The notes: generated from the letters alone by a model not told the origin. A stretch of DNA of 53,988 nucleotides from Firmicutes bacterium CAG:882 (GCA_000435595.1 FR895438.1:60344-114331); one strand, 5' to 3'. Positions 1-8,661 are shown, counted from the first letter of the stretch. Made by a program: numbers and translations.

Positions 1-1932
1 GTGATTAAGGCTGGTGCTGACGGAGCAGAGCGAGAGCTTCAGCTCGGAGCTTACCAGACGAATTTCGTGACGGACGGCTTTGAGAGTGTTCAGATTGTGG
101 ATGCCGGAAAGGGAACGCTTGAGGACTACGAGGAGCTTGAACGCCTCGGAATATCGGTTGAAGGCAAGCTTGTCATGGCGGAGATTAACCAGCGCGAGGA
201 GTGGTGGATTAATTTTCCCGTATATCAGGCAAAGTTAAAGGGCGCAAGAGGCTTTATAGCCGTTCAGGCGGGCGGCTACGGCGAGGTGGCTGAGAATGCA
301 CTGAACGCACAGGACATAGCGGGACCTTCGGACGCACCGGCATTCTCGATCTCGAGAGCGGATGCCCGGTTCATACGGGAGTGTATGCAGGATGGCAGCA
401 AAAGAGAATGTATGGTTCTCTTTGACGCATATACAAAGGTTATGCCGGGAGCTGAAACATACAATATCGTAGGTGAGATTCTCGGAGAGAATCCGGACAG
501 AATGATACTTTTGTCGGGACATTATGATTCGTATTTTTCAGGCTTTCAGGATGACAACACGGCGGTAAGCATGCTTATCGAGATAGGGAGAATGCTCATA
601 AAGAGTGATTACAAGCCGCGCAACACGATTGTTCTGTGCGCGATGGCGGCGGAAGAGTGGGGCGTGATCAACTCGAAGTACGACTGGTCTACGGGAGCCT
701 ATGAGGAGGTATTTACCGTTCACCCTGAGTGGAAGGGAAAGGTCATTGCTGACTTGAATTTCGAACTTCCGGCATTTGCACACGGCAACAAGGACTATGT
801 GCGCTCGACCTACGAGTACAGGAATTTTTTCAGAAAGATTTTAAGGGAGTACCCGGGAGATTTGCATGAGGCATACCCTGACGGTGTGGGGACCAAGGCA
901 CCTATTCAGACGTGGTCGGACGATTTCTCGGTTGCCATATCGGGTATTCCGTCGGCGGTAAATGAGTTCGCAGGCGGCAAGTTCATGGAATCCCATTATC
1001 ACTCACAGTATGACAGTGACGAGTTCTACGACGAGAAGGTGTACCTTTTCCACCATAAGCTCTACGCCTATATCCTGTTAAGGCTTGATAACCTGAATGT
1101 TGCTCCAGTGGATTTTACAATCCTGTCGGATGAGCTTTTACACAGATTTGACAGGGAGATATGTGAGGACAGGGAGGCGGCGGATGAATTCATTCAGGCT
1201 GTCACCGACTTAAAAGCGGAGGCGCAGAGGGTTAATGCGGTCGTGGAGGGACGCAATGTATTGAGCAATATGGATGACGGTGCTGAAGAGACGGGGAAGT
1301 TTGAAAGAAAAACTTTCAAACCACTTATTGGTGGCAGTACTGCAAGCAATGCTTGCAATATGCAGGGGCATAAAAATGAGACACATAGTGTGAGAAATGA
1401 GGATGACATACGCATCGAGGCTGAGCTCTTAAAGGCATTCGCATATGCGCAGGATACACTTGTGACGCTCAACTGGCAGGATGATGTCCTGTTCCCTTAT
1501 GAGACGGCGATGAACGATGGAGTGTTCCTCGGAAAGGCCGTTGACGCTCTCAGCGCTGAAAAGGATGCCGAAAGACCGCTTGTCAGAATCAAGAACGCAC
1601 TCAACTGGATATACAGAATCGATAACAATCAGTACGCGTTCAAGTTTGAGAAGGCGGTGTATGAGTACTTTACGGGATATGTGCTCGACCAGCCGCGTGA
1701 CAGGCTGAAATGGGGCTACGGCAGGATAATCCACCATGAAAATCTATATGATGTTGTGAGAAGCCTTATTGACCGGCTTAATGCCGATGATGAAACGGCT
1801 GACATTTCGCGCGAGCTTGAGGTACTGACCGGGGCGAGAGCACGGCAGCAGAGATATCTTACACTTGATGTGAAAAACACGACACAGTATGTAAAGGAGA
1901 TAACGGAGATTATACATAACTGCCTTTATTAA
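1..1932 (+). CDS. M28 family zinc aminopeptidase with PA-like insert, probably 5'-truncated by window edge
   Basis: Predicted metal-dependent aminopeptidase of family M28. The two-zinc site is visible: H174 in GHYDS, D184/D185 in QDDNTAVS, E218/E219 in AAEEWG, D251 in DLNFE and H332/H334 in SHYHSQYDS. Residues about 50-150 look like a protease-associated lid domain (KGARGFIAVQAGG). The C-terminal 250 residues are helical and unassigned. The reading frame is open from base 1 and starts on a GTG with no visible upstream sequence, so the true start probably lies outside the window. There is no signal peptide in what is seen. It is followed by a MITE and then by a broken solute-binding lipoprotein. 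The M28 assignment is firm; the substrate is unknown. Confidence 0.85.
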   Translation: MIKAGADGAERELQLGAYQTNFVTDGFESVQIVDAGKGTLEDYEELERLGISVEGKLVMAEINQREEWWINFPVYQAKLKGARGFIAVQAGGYGEVAENALNAQDIAGPSDAPAFSISRADARFIRECMQDGSKRECMVLFDAYTKVMPGAETYNIVGEILGENPDRMILLSGHYDSYFSGFQDDNTAVSMLIEIGRMLIKSDYKPRNTIVLCAMAAEEWGVINSKYDWSTGAYEEVFTVHPEWKGKVIADLNFELPAFAHGNKDYVRSTYEYRNFFRKILREYPGDLHEAYPDGVGTKAPIQTWSDDFSVAISGIPSAVNEFAGGKFMESHYHSQYDSDEFYDEKVYLFHHKLYAYILLRLDNLNVAPVDFTILSDELLHRFDREICEDREAADEFIQAVTDLKAEAQRVNAVVEGRNVLSNMDDGAEETGKFERKTFKPLIGGSTASNACNMQGHKNETHSVRNEDDIRIEAELLKAFAYAQDTLVTLNWQDDVLFPYETAMNDGVFLGKAVDALSAEKDAERPLVRIKNALNWIYRIDNNQYAFKFEKAVYEYFTGYVLDQPRDRLKWGYGRIIHHENLYDVVRSLIDRLNADDETADISRELEVLTGARARQQRYLTLDVKNTTQYVKEITEIIHNCLY

Positions 1933-1939
1933 TTTGATA

Positions 1940-2145
1940 GGCAATTGCGAAACTGTATATTTGAATGTGGACGTTGTACAAATTTAACAATTCACCACAG
2001 GCACGCTTTCGCTACATTACATCACGTAACGGTGCATAGACAGCCAAAATACGGCTGTCAAACACCGACGGCTGTAAAGTACCTGCTTGCGAATTTGTTA
2101 AATTTGCACAACTGTTTATCATCAAAATTGCGTTTCACAAACGCC
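1940..2145 (+). repeat. 206-bp MITE copy A, TA-flanked
   Basis: A 206-bp element running from GGCAATTGC to AAACGCC, flanked on both sides by TA (1938-1939 and 2146-2147). It is homologous almost end to end, in opposite orientation, to 27001-27205, and shares its right half with 11078-11188. The two ends are inverted repeats of about 55 bp (TTGTACAAATTTAACAATTC against the complement of GAATTTGTTAAATTTGCACAA). It encodes no plausible protein. Length, inverted termini and TA duplication fit a non-autonomous Tc1/mariner-like (IS630-like) MITE. Confidence 0.8.
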
Positions 2146-2178
2146 TAATTAACCTGAGATTAAGAGGGGAGAGCATTA

Positions 2179-2585
2179 ATGAAAAATAAGAAATTTGCAA
2201 CGGCCATGCTGGCAGCAGTTCTGGCGTGCACGGTCGCAGTGAGCGGGTGCGGTAAGCCGGACGACGGCGGAGATGACGGTGGTAACACCGGTGTGGAGTC
2301 GTGGAATTACACGGATTTACTGAACATTATGAAAAAACATGAGGGTGCCGTACCGTTTGCGGGACTCAACCGAACATGGACCTTGCAGGAGTTCATGTGG
2401 AGTATATAAAGGAGAGGACAGCGTATCTTCTCGGCAACTGCATAGGCATGAGAGATTATGACAGTGCCATCTATGCGATAATCGACGAGGAGGCGCAGGC
2501 ATACTTTGCAGGCAGCAGAAGCCTTGACGATACCGTGACGATAATTCAGAACAGGGTGCAGTTGTATATTGATGAGAAAAGGTAG
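2179..2585 (+). pseudogene. remnant of sugar ABC transporter solute-binding lipoprotein
   Basis: The first 76 codons (2179-2409) start with a lipoprotein signal peptide ending in VSGC, followed by a Gly/Asp linker as in clostridial LplA-like binding proteins, and then stop. From about 2376 in another frame comes a 69-residue segment ending DDTVTIIQNRVQLYIDEKR, the usual C-terminus of extracellular sugar-binding proteins. Only the two ends of a gene that is normally about 450-600 codons long survive, out of frame with each other. One internal deletion with a frameshift explains this. The ribosome site (GAGGGGAGAG) is intact, so the 76-residue stub could still be translated. Confidence 0.75.
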
Positions 2586-2602
2586 TTGATTTTCAGAAAA
2601 TG

Positions 2603-2611
2603 TGCTATAAT
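2603..2611 (+). promoter_or_regulatory. extended -10 promoter of GNAT gene
   Basis: TGC-TATAAT, an extended -10 box about 107 bases ahead of the acetyltransferase start. No good -35 is present at 17-bp spacing, which is usual for extended -10 promoters. It directly follows the stop codon of the lipoprotein remnant. Confidence 0.5.
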
Positions 2612-2718
2612 AACCCCGTTGGCGGGTATGCTGCGTGGCTGCGTGCAGACAAAGCACCATATCTGTCAAATGTATATGTCCCGGCGCATAACATAAAAAA
2701 TCAAAAAGAGGAAGTTTT

Positions 2719-3351
2719 ATGACAAGTGACACGTTATATCGAGTGAAAAAGGAAGATTTTCCTAAGTTGGAGCAGTTGTTGATTAAGTGTTTTGAGAAGG
2801 ATCCGCTTTATGTAAGCATGATACCGGATGAGGATGTCAGAAAGAGACTGATGCCTGAGCTCTTTAAGTGTGACCTTGACGAGTTCTATGAGACCTGCGA
2901 GATATTCGCCGACAGCGAAGAAATCAATGGTATTCTCGTTGTATCCGACGAGGCAGAGCCATACAATCTTATGCATTTTTATTTGACGGAAGCGCTTGCG
3001 GAGATTAAGACCGACGGTTATCTCATGAAAGAAGATCCCTCAATGAAGACACTTAAGAACTTTATCATAGGACGGGATTACCTCAATTCAAGCTGGACAG
3101 ACCAGCTTCATCAGGATAACAGACTCCACATCATATACCTTGCCGTCAATCCGGAATTACAGCATCACGGAATAGCGGCAAAGCTTATCGATGAGGTTGT
3201 AAACTATGCTGACAAGCATAAAATGATGATATCATTAGAGACGCATAATCCGAAAAATGTGGACATGTATAAGCACTTCGGGTTTCAGATGTATGACACG
3301 ATACAGAAACACTTCGGGCTTACGCAGTACTGCATGATAAAGCAGGCATAA
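2719..3351 (+). CDS. GNAT family N-acetyltransferase
   Basis: A 210-residue soluble protein with an N-terminal lobe and a C-terminal GNAT fold. The acetyl-CoA motif A region is seen as LAVNPELQHHGIAAKLI (about residues 140-156), with a Q/HxxG-x-A variant of the pyrophosphate loop. Motif B is ETHNPKNVDMYKHFGF (about 174-189). It would transfer an acetyl group from acetyl-CoA to an unidentified amine. AGAGGAAG lies 7 bases before the ATG. The gene stands alone between an extended -10 promoter and a repeat-rich 600-bp gap. Family certain, substrate unknown. Confidence 0.85.
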   Translation: MTSDTLYRVKKEDFPKLEQLLIKCFEKDPLYVSMIPDEDVRKRLMPELFKCDLDEFYETCEIFADSEEINGILVVSDEAEPYNLMHFYLTEALAEIKTDGYLMKEDPSMKTLKNFIIGRDYLNSSWTDQLHQDNRLHIIYLAVNPELQHHGIAAKLIDEVVNYADKHKMMISLETHNPKNVDMYKHFGFQMYDTIQKHFGLTQYCMIKQA

Positions 3352-3367
3352 AAATAAATACATATAA

Positions 3368-3670
3368 TGATGTTAAGGTCAAATAGGTGTATTAGGTTTT
3401 GAACGTATAACGGGATATATTTATGCATATCGACTCCGGTTGCTCGAAGCAAGGTGCTCTAAGGACTCTGATTTATGTACTGAAATGGTACGCCACCGTT
3501 GCAAAACCAGCCCTCCGTGGCTGTTTGCAACTCAGTCAGCATCCATGCTGACTGTGGCTGGGGAATAAGCAGAGTCTTAAGAACAACTAAGCTTCTCACT
3601 AAAGTCGCGATACGCATAAATATATCCCGTTATACATGGCAAATTTTTAGCCTATTTGACCTTAACATCA
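3368..3670 (+). repeat. 303-bp composite palindromic element, copy 1
   Basis: Bounded by perfect 20-bp inverted repeats, TGATGTTAAGGTCAAATAGG (3368-3387) and its complement (3651-3670), with a direct repeat TATAA on each outer side (3363-3367, 3671-3675), which looks like a target duplication. The inner part, about 3421-3621, is homologous to the reverse complement of about 52598-52800. It folds locally: CAGTCAGCAT-CC-ATGCTGACTG (3533-3554), a GCAAA/TTTGC-closed hairpin around 3510-3528, and a long-range pairing of CTAAGGACTCTG with CAGAGTCTTAAG. No coding potential was seen. It fills most of the 604-bp gap between the GNAT gene and glgP. Confidence 0.75.
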
Positions 3671-3674
3671 TATA

Positions 3675-3726
3675 AATAAGGTGTCATAACATATTTCAGA
3701 TAATGAATATGTTATGACACCTTATT
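3675..3726 (+). terminator. 21-bp perfect hairpin with T-run, related to the 64-bp palindrome family
   Basis: The arms 3675-3695 and 3706-3726 pair perfectly over 21 bases around a 10-base loop, and the right arm runs into TTTTTT. The arm contains GGTGTCATAACAT, close to the GGTGTCAAAACAT of the 64-bp palindromes elsewhere in the window. It can act as an intrinsic terminator after the GNAT gene. It abuts the 303-bp element directly. Confidence 0.7.
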
Positions 3727-3786
3727 TTTTGCACATTTTATAGTTTGGATTGGCTGTATTTTTACATATTAAATGAATAAAAAACC

Positions 3787-3815
3787 TTGCATAACTTGGA
3801 TATTTGGCATACTAT
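3787..3815 (+). promoter_or_regulatory. putative sigma-A promoter of glgP
   Basis: TTGCAT (3787-3792), 17-bp spacer, TACTAT (3810-3815), about 140 bases before the glgP start. A hairpin TTGAACA...TGTTCAA follows at about 3868-3895 in the leader. Confidence 0.45.
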
Positions 3816-3955
3816 TATGAATAGGGATTATCTGCCTGTACTCTTTAATAACATGTGACAAAACAGTTGAACAGTTTTACTAAAAATTGTTCAACGTCAT
3901 GATAGAAACAGAGTCTACGGGTCAGATATTATTATAAAGTTTATGGAGGTGTTGT

Positions 3956-6433
3956 ATGGACACAGTTGTTTTCAACAAAGAGGACTTCAAGAAGTCAGTG
4001 TTAGACAATGTCAAGAACATTTACAGAAAGAATATTGATGAGGCCACCAAGCAGCAGGTATTTCAGGCTGTTGCATATGCCGTTAAGGATATGATTATCG
4101 ATAGATGGATTGCGACACAGAAGGAATATGAGAAGCAGGACGTAAAGACTGTATATTACATGTCGATGGAGTTCCTTATGGGACGAGCACTCGGCAACAA
4201 TATGATCAACCTTTGCTGCTATAAGGAGGTTAAGGAGGTTCTTGAGGAACTTGGCTTTGACATCAATGTGATTGAGGACCAGGAGCCGGATGCAGCGCTT
4301 GGCAACGGAGGTCTCGGACGACTTGCCGCATGTTTCCTTGATTCACTTTCAACACTCGGCTATCCTGCTTACGGATGCGGTATCAGATATAAGTACGGAA
4401 TGTTCAAGCAGGAGATAAGAGACGGCTATCAGCTTGAGGTTCCGGATGACTGGCTTAGAGATGGCAATCCGTTTGAGGTTAAGCGTTCCGAGTATGCTGT
4501 TGAGGTTAAGTTCGGCGGCTATGTAAGATGCTACAGAGGAGATGACGGAAGAGATCATTTTGTGCAGGAGAATTATCAGTGTGTAAATGCAGTTCCATAC
4601 GACCTTCCTATTGTCGGATACGGCAACAATGTGGTAAATACATTGAGAATATGGGATGCAGAGCCTATACAGCATTTCAATCTTGATTTCTTTGACAAGG
4701 GAGATTATCAGAAGGCTACAGAGCAGGAGAATCTTGCAAAGAATATTGTTGAGGTTCTTTATCCTAACGACAATCATTATGCGGGCAAGGAGTTAAGACT
4801 CAAGCAGCAGTATTTCTTTATTTCGGCGAGTGTACAGAGAGCGGTTGCCAAGTTTAAGGAAAAGCACAGCGATATTCATCAGTTCCCTGAGAAGGTATGC
4901 TTCCAGCTCAACGATACGCATCCTACGGTTGCGGTGGCAGAGCTTATGAGAATCCTTCTTGATGACGAAGGGCTTGAGTGGGATGAGGCGTGGGATATCA
5001 CAACAAAGACATGTGCATATACTAACCATACAATCATGGCTGAGGCACTTGAGAAATGGCCTATCGAGTTGTTTTCAAGACTTCTTCCGAGAATATACCA
5101 GATTGTCGAGGAGATTAACAGACGCTTTGTCGAGAAGATTAAGACCATGTATCCGGGCAATCAGGAGAAAATCCGCAAGATGGCAATCGTGTACGACGGA
5201 CAGGTTAAGATGGCTCACCTTGCAATCGCTGCGGGCTTCTCGGTAAACGGTGTTGCAAAGCTTCACACAGAGATTCTTGAGAAGCAGGAGCTTAAGGATT
5301 TCTATGAGATGATGCCTGAAAAGTTCAACAACAAGACCAATGGCATTACACAGAGAAGATTCCTTCTTCACGGCAATCCGCTTCTTGCAGACTGGGTAAC
5401 AAAGAAGATTGGCGACGACTGGATTACAGACCTTCCGCAGATGAGCAAGCTCAAGGTATATGCCGATGATGAGCTCAGCAGAAGTGAGTTCATGCAGATT
5501 AAGTACCGTAACAAGGTCAGACTTGCCGAGTACATTAAGGAGCACAACGGAATTGAGGTTGACCCGCGTTCCATATTCGATGTTCAGGTAAAGAGACTTC
5601 ATGAGTACAAGAGACAGCTTCTCAATATACTTCATGTAATGTACCTTTACAACCAGATAAAGGAACACCCGGAGATGGATTTTTATCCAAGAACATTTAT
5701 CTTTGGTGCGAAAGCAGCGGCAGGCTACAAGAGGGCCAAGGCTACAATCAAGCTTATCAATAATGTTGCTGATGTTATCAATAACGATAAGTCGATTGAC
5801 GGCAAGATTAAGGTTGTATTTATAGAGAATTACCGTGTATCCAATGCGGAGATTATCTTCGCGGCAGCCGATGTCAGTGAGCAGATTTCGACGGCTTCTA
5901 AGGAGGCATCAGGTACAGGCAACATGAAGTTCATGTTAAACGGTGCAATTACGCTCGGAACAATGGACGGTGCCAATGTTGAGATTGTGAACGAGGTAGG
6001 AGAGGACAACGCTGTCATCTTTGGACTCAGAGCAGATGAGGTTATCCGCTACGAGAACGAGGGCGGATATAATCCGATGGATATTTTCAACAATGACCAG
6101 GATATCAGACAGGTGCTCATGCAGCTTATTAACGGCTTCTATTCACCTGAGGATCCGGAGATGTTCCGTGAGATATATGATTCTCTTCTTCATGCTCAGG
6201 GCGGCAGCCGTGCGGATGTATACTTTATATTGAAGGATTTCCGTTCCTATGCCGATGCTCAGAAGAAGATAGAGGAGAAGTATCGCGATACCGAAGGATG
6301 GGCACGCTCCGCAATGCTCAATACAGCATGCAGCGGTAAGTTCACTTCAGACAGAACCATCGAGGAATATGTCCGCGATATATGGCATCTTGAGAAGGTC
6401 AAGGTTGAGCTTACGGATGCTGACTGCATTTAA
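3956..6433 (+). CDS. glgP: glycogen/maltodextrin phosphorylase (GT35)
   Basis: Cytoplasmic PLP-dependent phosphorylase that releases glucose-1-phosphate from the non-reducing ends of alpha-1,4-glucans. At 825 residues it has the usual bacterial length. Seen: YYMSMEFLMGRALGNN near residue 65, the EPDAALGNGGLGRLAACF block, the DVQVKRLHEYKRQ segment and the PLP-lysine signature EASGTGNMKFMLNG with the Schiff-base lysine at K658. GGAGGTG lies 7 bases before the ATG. It appears to be a single-gene unit: a promoter upstream and a hairpin with a short T-run just after the stop. Codon use is biased toward highly expressed forms. Glycogen turnover is the likely role; maltodextrin use cannot be excluded. 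Confidence 0.95.
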   Translation: MDTVVFNKEDFKKSVLDNVKNIYRKNIDEATKQQVFQAVAYAVKDMIIDRWIATQKEYEKQDVKTVYYMSMEFLMGRALGNNMINLCCYKEVKEVLEELGFDINVIEDQEPDAALGNGGLGRLAACFLDSLSTLGYPAYGCGIRYKYGMFKQEIRDGYQLEVPDDWLRDGNPFEVKRSEYAVEVKFGGYVRCYRGDDGRDHFVQENYQCVNAVPYDLPIVGYGNNVVNTLRIWDAEPIQHFNLDFFDKGDYQKATEQENLAKNIVEVLYPNDNHYAGKELRLKQQYFFISASVQRAVAKFKEKHSDIHQFPEKVCFQLNDTHPTVAVAELMRILLDDEGLEWDEAWDITTKTCAYTNHTIMAEALEKWPIELFSRLLPRIYQIVEEINRRFVEKIKTMYPGNQEKIRKMAIVYDGQVKMAHLAIAAGFSVNGVAKLHTEILEKQELKDFYEMMPEKFNNKTNGITQRRFLLHGNPLLADWVTKKIGDDWITDLPQMSKLKVYADDELSRSEFMQIKYRNKVRLAEYIKEHNGIEVDPRSIFDVQVKRLHEYKRQLLNILHVMYLYNQIKEHPEMDFYPRTFIFGAKAAAGYKRAKATIKLINNVADVINNDKSIDGKIKVVFIENYRVSNAEIIFAAADVSEQISTASKEASGTGNMKFMLNGAITLGTMDGANVEIVNEVGEDNAVIFGLRADEVIRYENEGGYNPMDIFNNDQDIRQVLMQLINGFYSPEDPEMFREIYDSLLHAQGGSRADVYFILKDFRSYADAQKKIEEKYRDTEGWARSAMLNTACSGKFTSDRTIEEYVRDIWHLEKVKVELTDADCI

Positions 6434-6463
6434 AATGCATCAAATAATATGAAATAAAAACAT

Positions 6464-6498
6464 CACCCTCTGCATACAATATGTGCAGGGGGTGTTTT
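6464..6498 (+). terminator. glgP terminator overlapping the spoIID ribosome site
   Basis: CACCCTCTGCA (6464-6474) pairs with TGCAGGGGGTG (6484-6494) and is followed by TTTT. The 3' arm carries GGGGGTG, which is also the ribosome-binding site for the ATG at 6501. One hairpin therefore sits at the end of one gene and over the translation start of the next. Confidence 0.65.
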
Positions 6499-6500
6499 GC

Positions 6501-7433
6501 ATGAAGAGAACCTTTAAATTTGCAGTCTGCTGCCTTGCGGCAGTTTTTTTTATACCATTTACCATCACGTTAATCCTAAGCGGAGTAGGACTTGATAAGG
6601 AAAGAATAGGGCTTGCCCTGACGGAATCGCTTACGGGGAAGGACAAACAGATGGCAGTAAGCATGAACTATGCTGTCGGGAGTGAGAGTATGGATATCGA
6701 GGAGTATATTGCCGGCGTTATTGCACCGGCTTACGATTATTGCAGTAATGAAGAATTTTTAAAAGCAATGGCTGTAATGTGCCGTACTTATATTGTATGG
6801 TGTAACGAAAACAATTTGCAGAATGACACGGTTTTCTTTAATGATATTGAGCTTGAGGAGCGATGGGGAGAGGAGTGGCAGGAAAAGAAGGCGGCTGTTA
6901 CGCTTGCAGTACGCCGGACAGAGGGAGAGAAAATAACTAACGGAGGTACGACGATATATCCTTATTGCCACATGCTTACGAGCGGATATACCAGAAATCT
7001 GCGTGACGAATGCAGTTATCTGTGTGAGGTAATGCAGACGGAGGACAGCTTAGAGGATGATTACATCAATATATATGATTTTGAGGACAAGGAGTTTGCG
7101 GCTCTGATTAAGAAAAATATCAAGGATGTGTATTTTGACGAAAGGAATGCCGCAGAGCAGCTTCAAGTGGTTGAAAAGACAACAGGCGGTTACATTGTGC
7201 TTATTCAGGTGGGAAATGTTGTCGTTGACGGAGATACATTTGCATCAATGACAGGGCTTGCTTCACCTTCATTTACATATATAAAGACGGATGAGGGAAT
7301 AAGATTTACGGTAAAAGGTAGTGGGAACGGTTACGGCTTATCCGTTGCCGGAGCTGCAAAAAAAGCGGAACAGGGGGCATCATATAAGGAAATACTTAAC
7401 TATTATTTTGAAAATATAACATGTATAAAATAA
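6501..7433 (+). CDS. spoIID: SpoIID/LytB-domain protein, catalytic Glu apparently lost
   Basis: A 310-residue membrane-anchored protein. A hydrophobic segment at about 7-29 is followed by a SpoIID domain: IEEYIAGVIA (66-75), a KAMAVMCRTYIVW block, and a C-terminal KGSGNGYGLSVAGAAKKAEQ block typical of the family. SpoIID is a lytic transglycosylase acting on septal and forespore peptidoglycan during engulfment. In active members a Glu follows GVVAS/A as in GVVASEMP. Here the sequence is GVIAPAYD, with Ala76 at that place, so hydrolysis is doubtful. The start at 6501 is chosen because GGGGGTG stands 7 bases upstream; an in-frame GTG at 6483 lies in the hairpin. The SpoIIQ-like gene follows, as in other Clostridia. 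Confidence 0.8.
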   Translation: MKRTFKFAVCCLAAVFFIPFTITLILSGVGLDKERIGLALTESLTGKDKQMAVSMNYAVGSESMDIEEYIAGVIAPAYDYCSNEEFLKAMAVMCRTYIVWCNENNLQNDTVFFNDIELEERWGEEWQEKKAAVTLAVRRTEGEKITNGGTTIYPYCHMLTSGYTRNLRDECSYLCEVMQTEDSLEDDYINIYDFEDKEFAALIKKNIKDVYFDERNAAEQLQVVEKTTGGYIVLIQVGNVVVDGDTFASMTGLASPSFTYIKTDEGIRFTVKGSGNGYGLSVAGAAKKAEQGASYKEILNYYFENITCIK

Positions 7434-7536
7434 AAAGCGGTGGCAATCCTATTATCAAGAGTAAAGGAGCTGTAACGATAAAGACAGCACAGCTCTGAGT
7501 ATAACTCAGGAAAATTGATAATGCGAAAAGGTGTAT

Positions 7537-8586
7537 GTGAATAATGAGCATGCTCACGATATACCGATTCAGCAAGAGGAGGTTGCCTTGAATAGAAGAA
7601 AGAATAAGGTGGACATGGAGAAAGTATTTGCCACCGTCATCTCTCTTGCCATCATGGTTGCTTTGGTGGTAGGAGTAGTATCTATACTTAAAAGCAATAA
7701 TTCACAGGGGGAAAACAAGCATAATTATATTGACCTCAACGAGATTAACGAGGCTTTAAGCAGTGAGAATCCTGGTAATGAGACGATAATGCATGCAGAT
7801 GAGAGGGAGGAGGAGAGCAGGGATGACAGACATGTTGAAAACACCACAGATGCAGAGGATGTCAAAGGCGGTAAAAAAGCGGCTGAAGTCACTGGAGAAA
7901 TCGATGCGGAAATCAATACGGCACTTGAAGTGCCAAGCACAGGAGATGATGCCGAAGGTACGAAAACTGCTGATAAAAGCGGAGACGAAGCTGTGCCGTC
8001 TGGTACAGCAGATGAAGGACAGGCGGTCGCAGCAAACACAGACACACAGGAGCCGTCAGCAGAAAATGTAAGTGAACCTGCAGCGGCAGATGTTCCGGCT
8101 TCCGAAAATGTTGACAGTGAAGCGGCTCCGGTAAGTGCAAGCACAGCCACTATATTAGGCTACAGCTTTAATGAGGATAGCACGATGATGTGGCCGGCAT
8201 CAGGAAATGTCATACTCAATTATAATATGACCAATACAATCTACTTTCCGACACTTGATGTGTACAGATGCAATCCGGCGATTATCATAAGTGCTGATGA
8301 GGATTCGGTCGTGTCAGCGGCAGCGGACGGAATTGTCATCGCTGTATATGAAACCAATGAGACAGGTCTTACAATGGAGATTGCACTCGGAAATGATTAT
8401 GTAATGACTTACGGACAGCTTAAGAATCTTACGGTGGGCGTTGGAAGCCAGGTAAAGCGTGGCGATGTGATTGCCTCTGTTGCGGCTCCGAGTCAGTATT
8501 ATACGGTTGAGGGAAGTAATCTCTATTTCAGACTTGATAAGGGAGATACAAGTGTAAATCCGATGGATTTTATTGATGCTGAATAG
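7537..8586 (+). CDS. spoIIQ: SpoIIQ-like protein with degenerate LytM (M23) domain
   Basis: About 349 residues: a short basic N-terminus, one membrane helix near 30-50 (TVISLAIMVALVVGVVSIL), a long Ala/Glu/Asp-rich linker (about 65-200), then a LytM fold (about 205-345) with SAAADGIVIAVYE, MTYGQLKNLTVGVGSQVKRG and NLYFRLDKG. SpoIIQ forms the forespore side of the SpoIIQ-SpoIIIAH channel. Active M23 enzymes need HxxxD and HxH; here the places read YRCNP (243-247), Q294 in YGQL, and N328-L-Y330, so no zinc ligand remains. This resembles Bacillus SpoIIQ, a non-enzymatic scaffold. A GTG start at 7537 is preferred (AAAAGG 5 bases upstream); GTG at 7531 is the alternative. The preceding 97 bases contain two small hairpins. 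Confidence 0.75.
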   Translation: MNNEHAHDIPIQQEEVALNRRKNKVDMEKVFATVISLAIMVALVVGVVSILKSNNSQGENKHNYIDLNEINEALSSENPGNETIMHADEREEESRDDRHVENTTDAEDVKGGKKAAEVTGEIDAEINTALEVPSTGDDAEGTKTADKSGDEAVPSGTADEGQAVAANTDTQEPSAENVSEPAAADVPASENVDSEAAPVSASTATILGYSFNEDSTMMWPASGNVILNYNMTNTIYFPTLDVYRCNPAIIISADEDSVVSAAADGIVIAVYETNETGLTMEIALGNDYVMTYGQLKNLTVGVGSQVKRGDVIASVAAPSQYYTVEGSNLYFRLDKGDTSVNPMDFIDAE

Positions 8587-8617
8587 TGCACTTTAAATAT
8601 AAGCTTTAATTGTATAT

Positions 8618-8661
8618 AAAAGAGAACCCTCATTACACTTGGGTGATGGGGGTTCTCTTTT
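8618..8661. terminator. bidirectional terminator between spoIIQ-like and chemoreceptor genes
   Basis: AAAAGAGAACCC and GGGGTTCTCTTTT pair in a strong stem with A-run and T-run on the two sides, so it can end transcription from both converging genes. A second small hairpin (CCGGGTTCAAGCCCGG) follows at about 8663-8679. Confidence 0.75.

Noticed and set aside
1945..2148. 67-codon frame inside the MITE copy A
   Set aside because: Not conserved as a frame in the second copy, no ribosome site, Cys/His-rich shadow of the repeat sequence.
5075..5668. 197-codon minus-strand frame inside glgP
   Set aside because: Antisense of a highly conserved gene with strong codon bias; typical shadow with Leu/Val-rich translation and no ribosome site.
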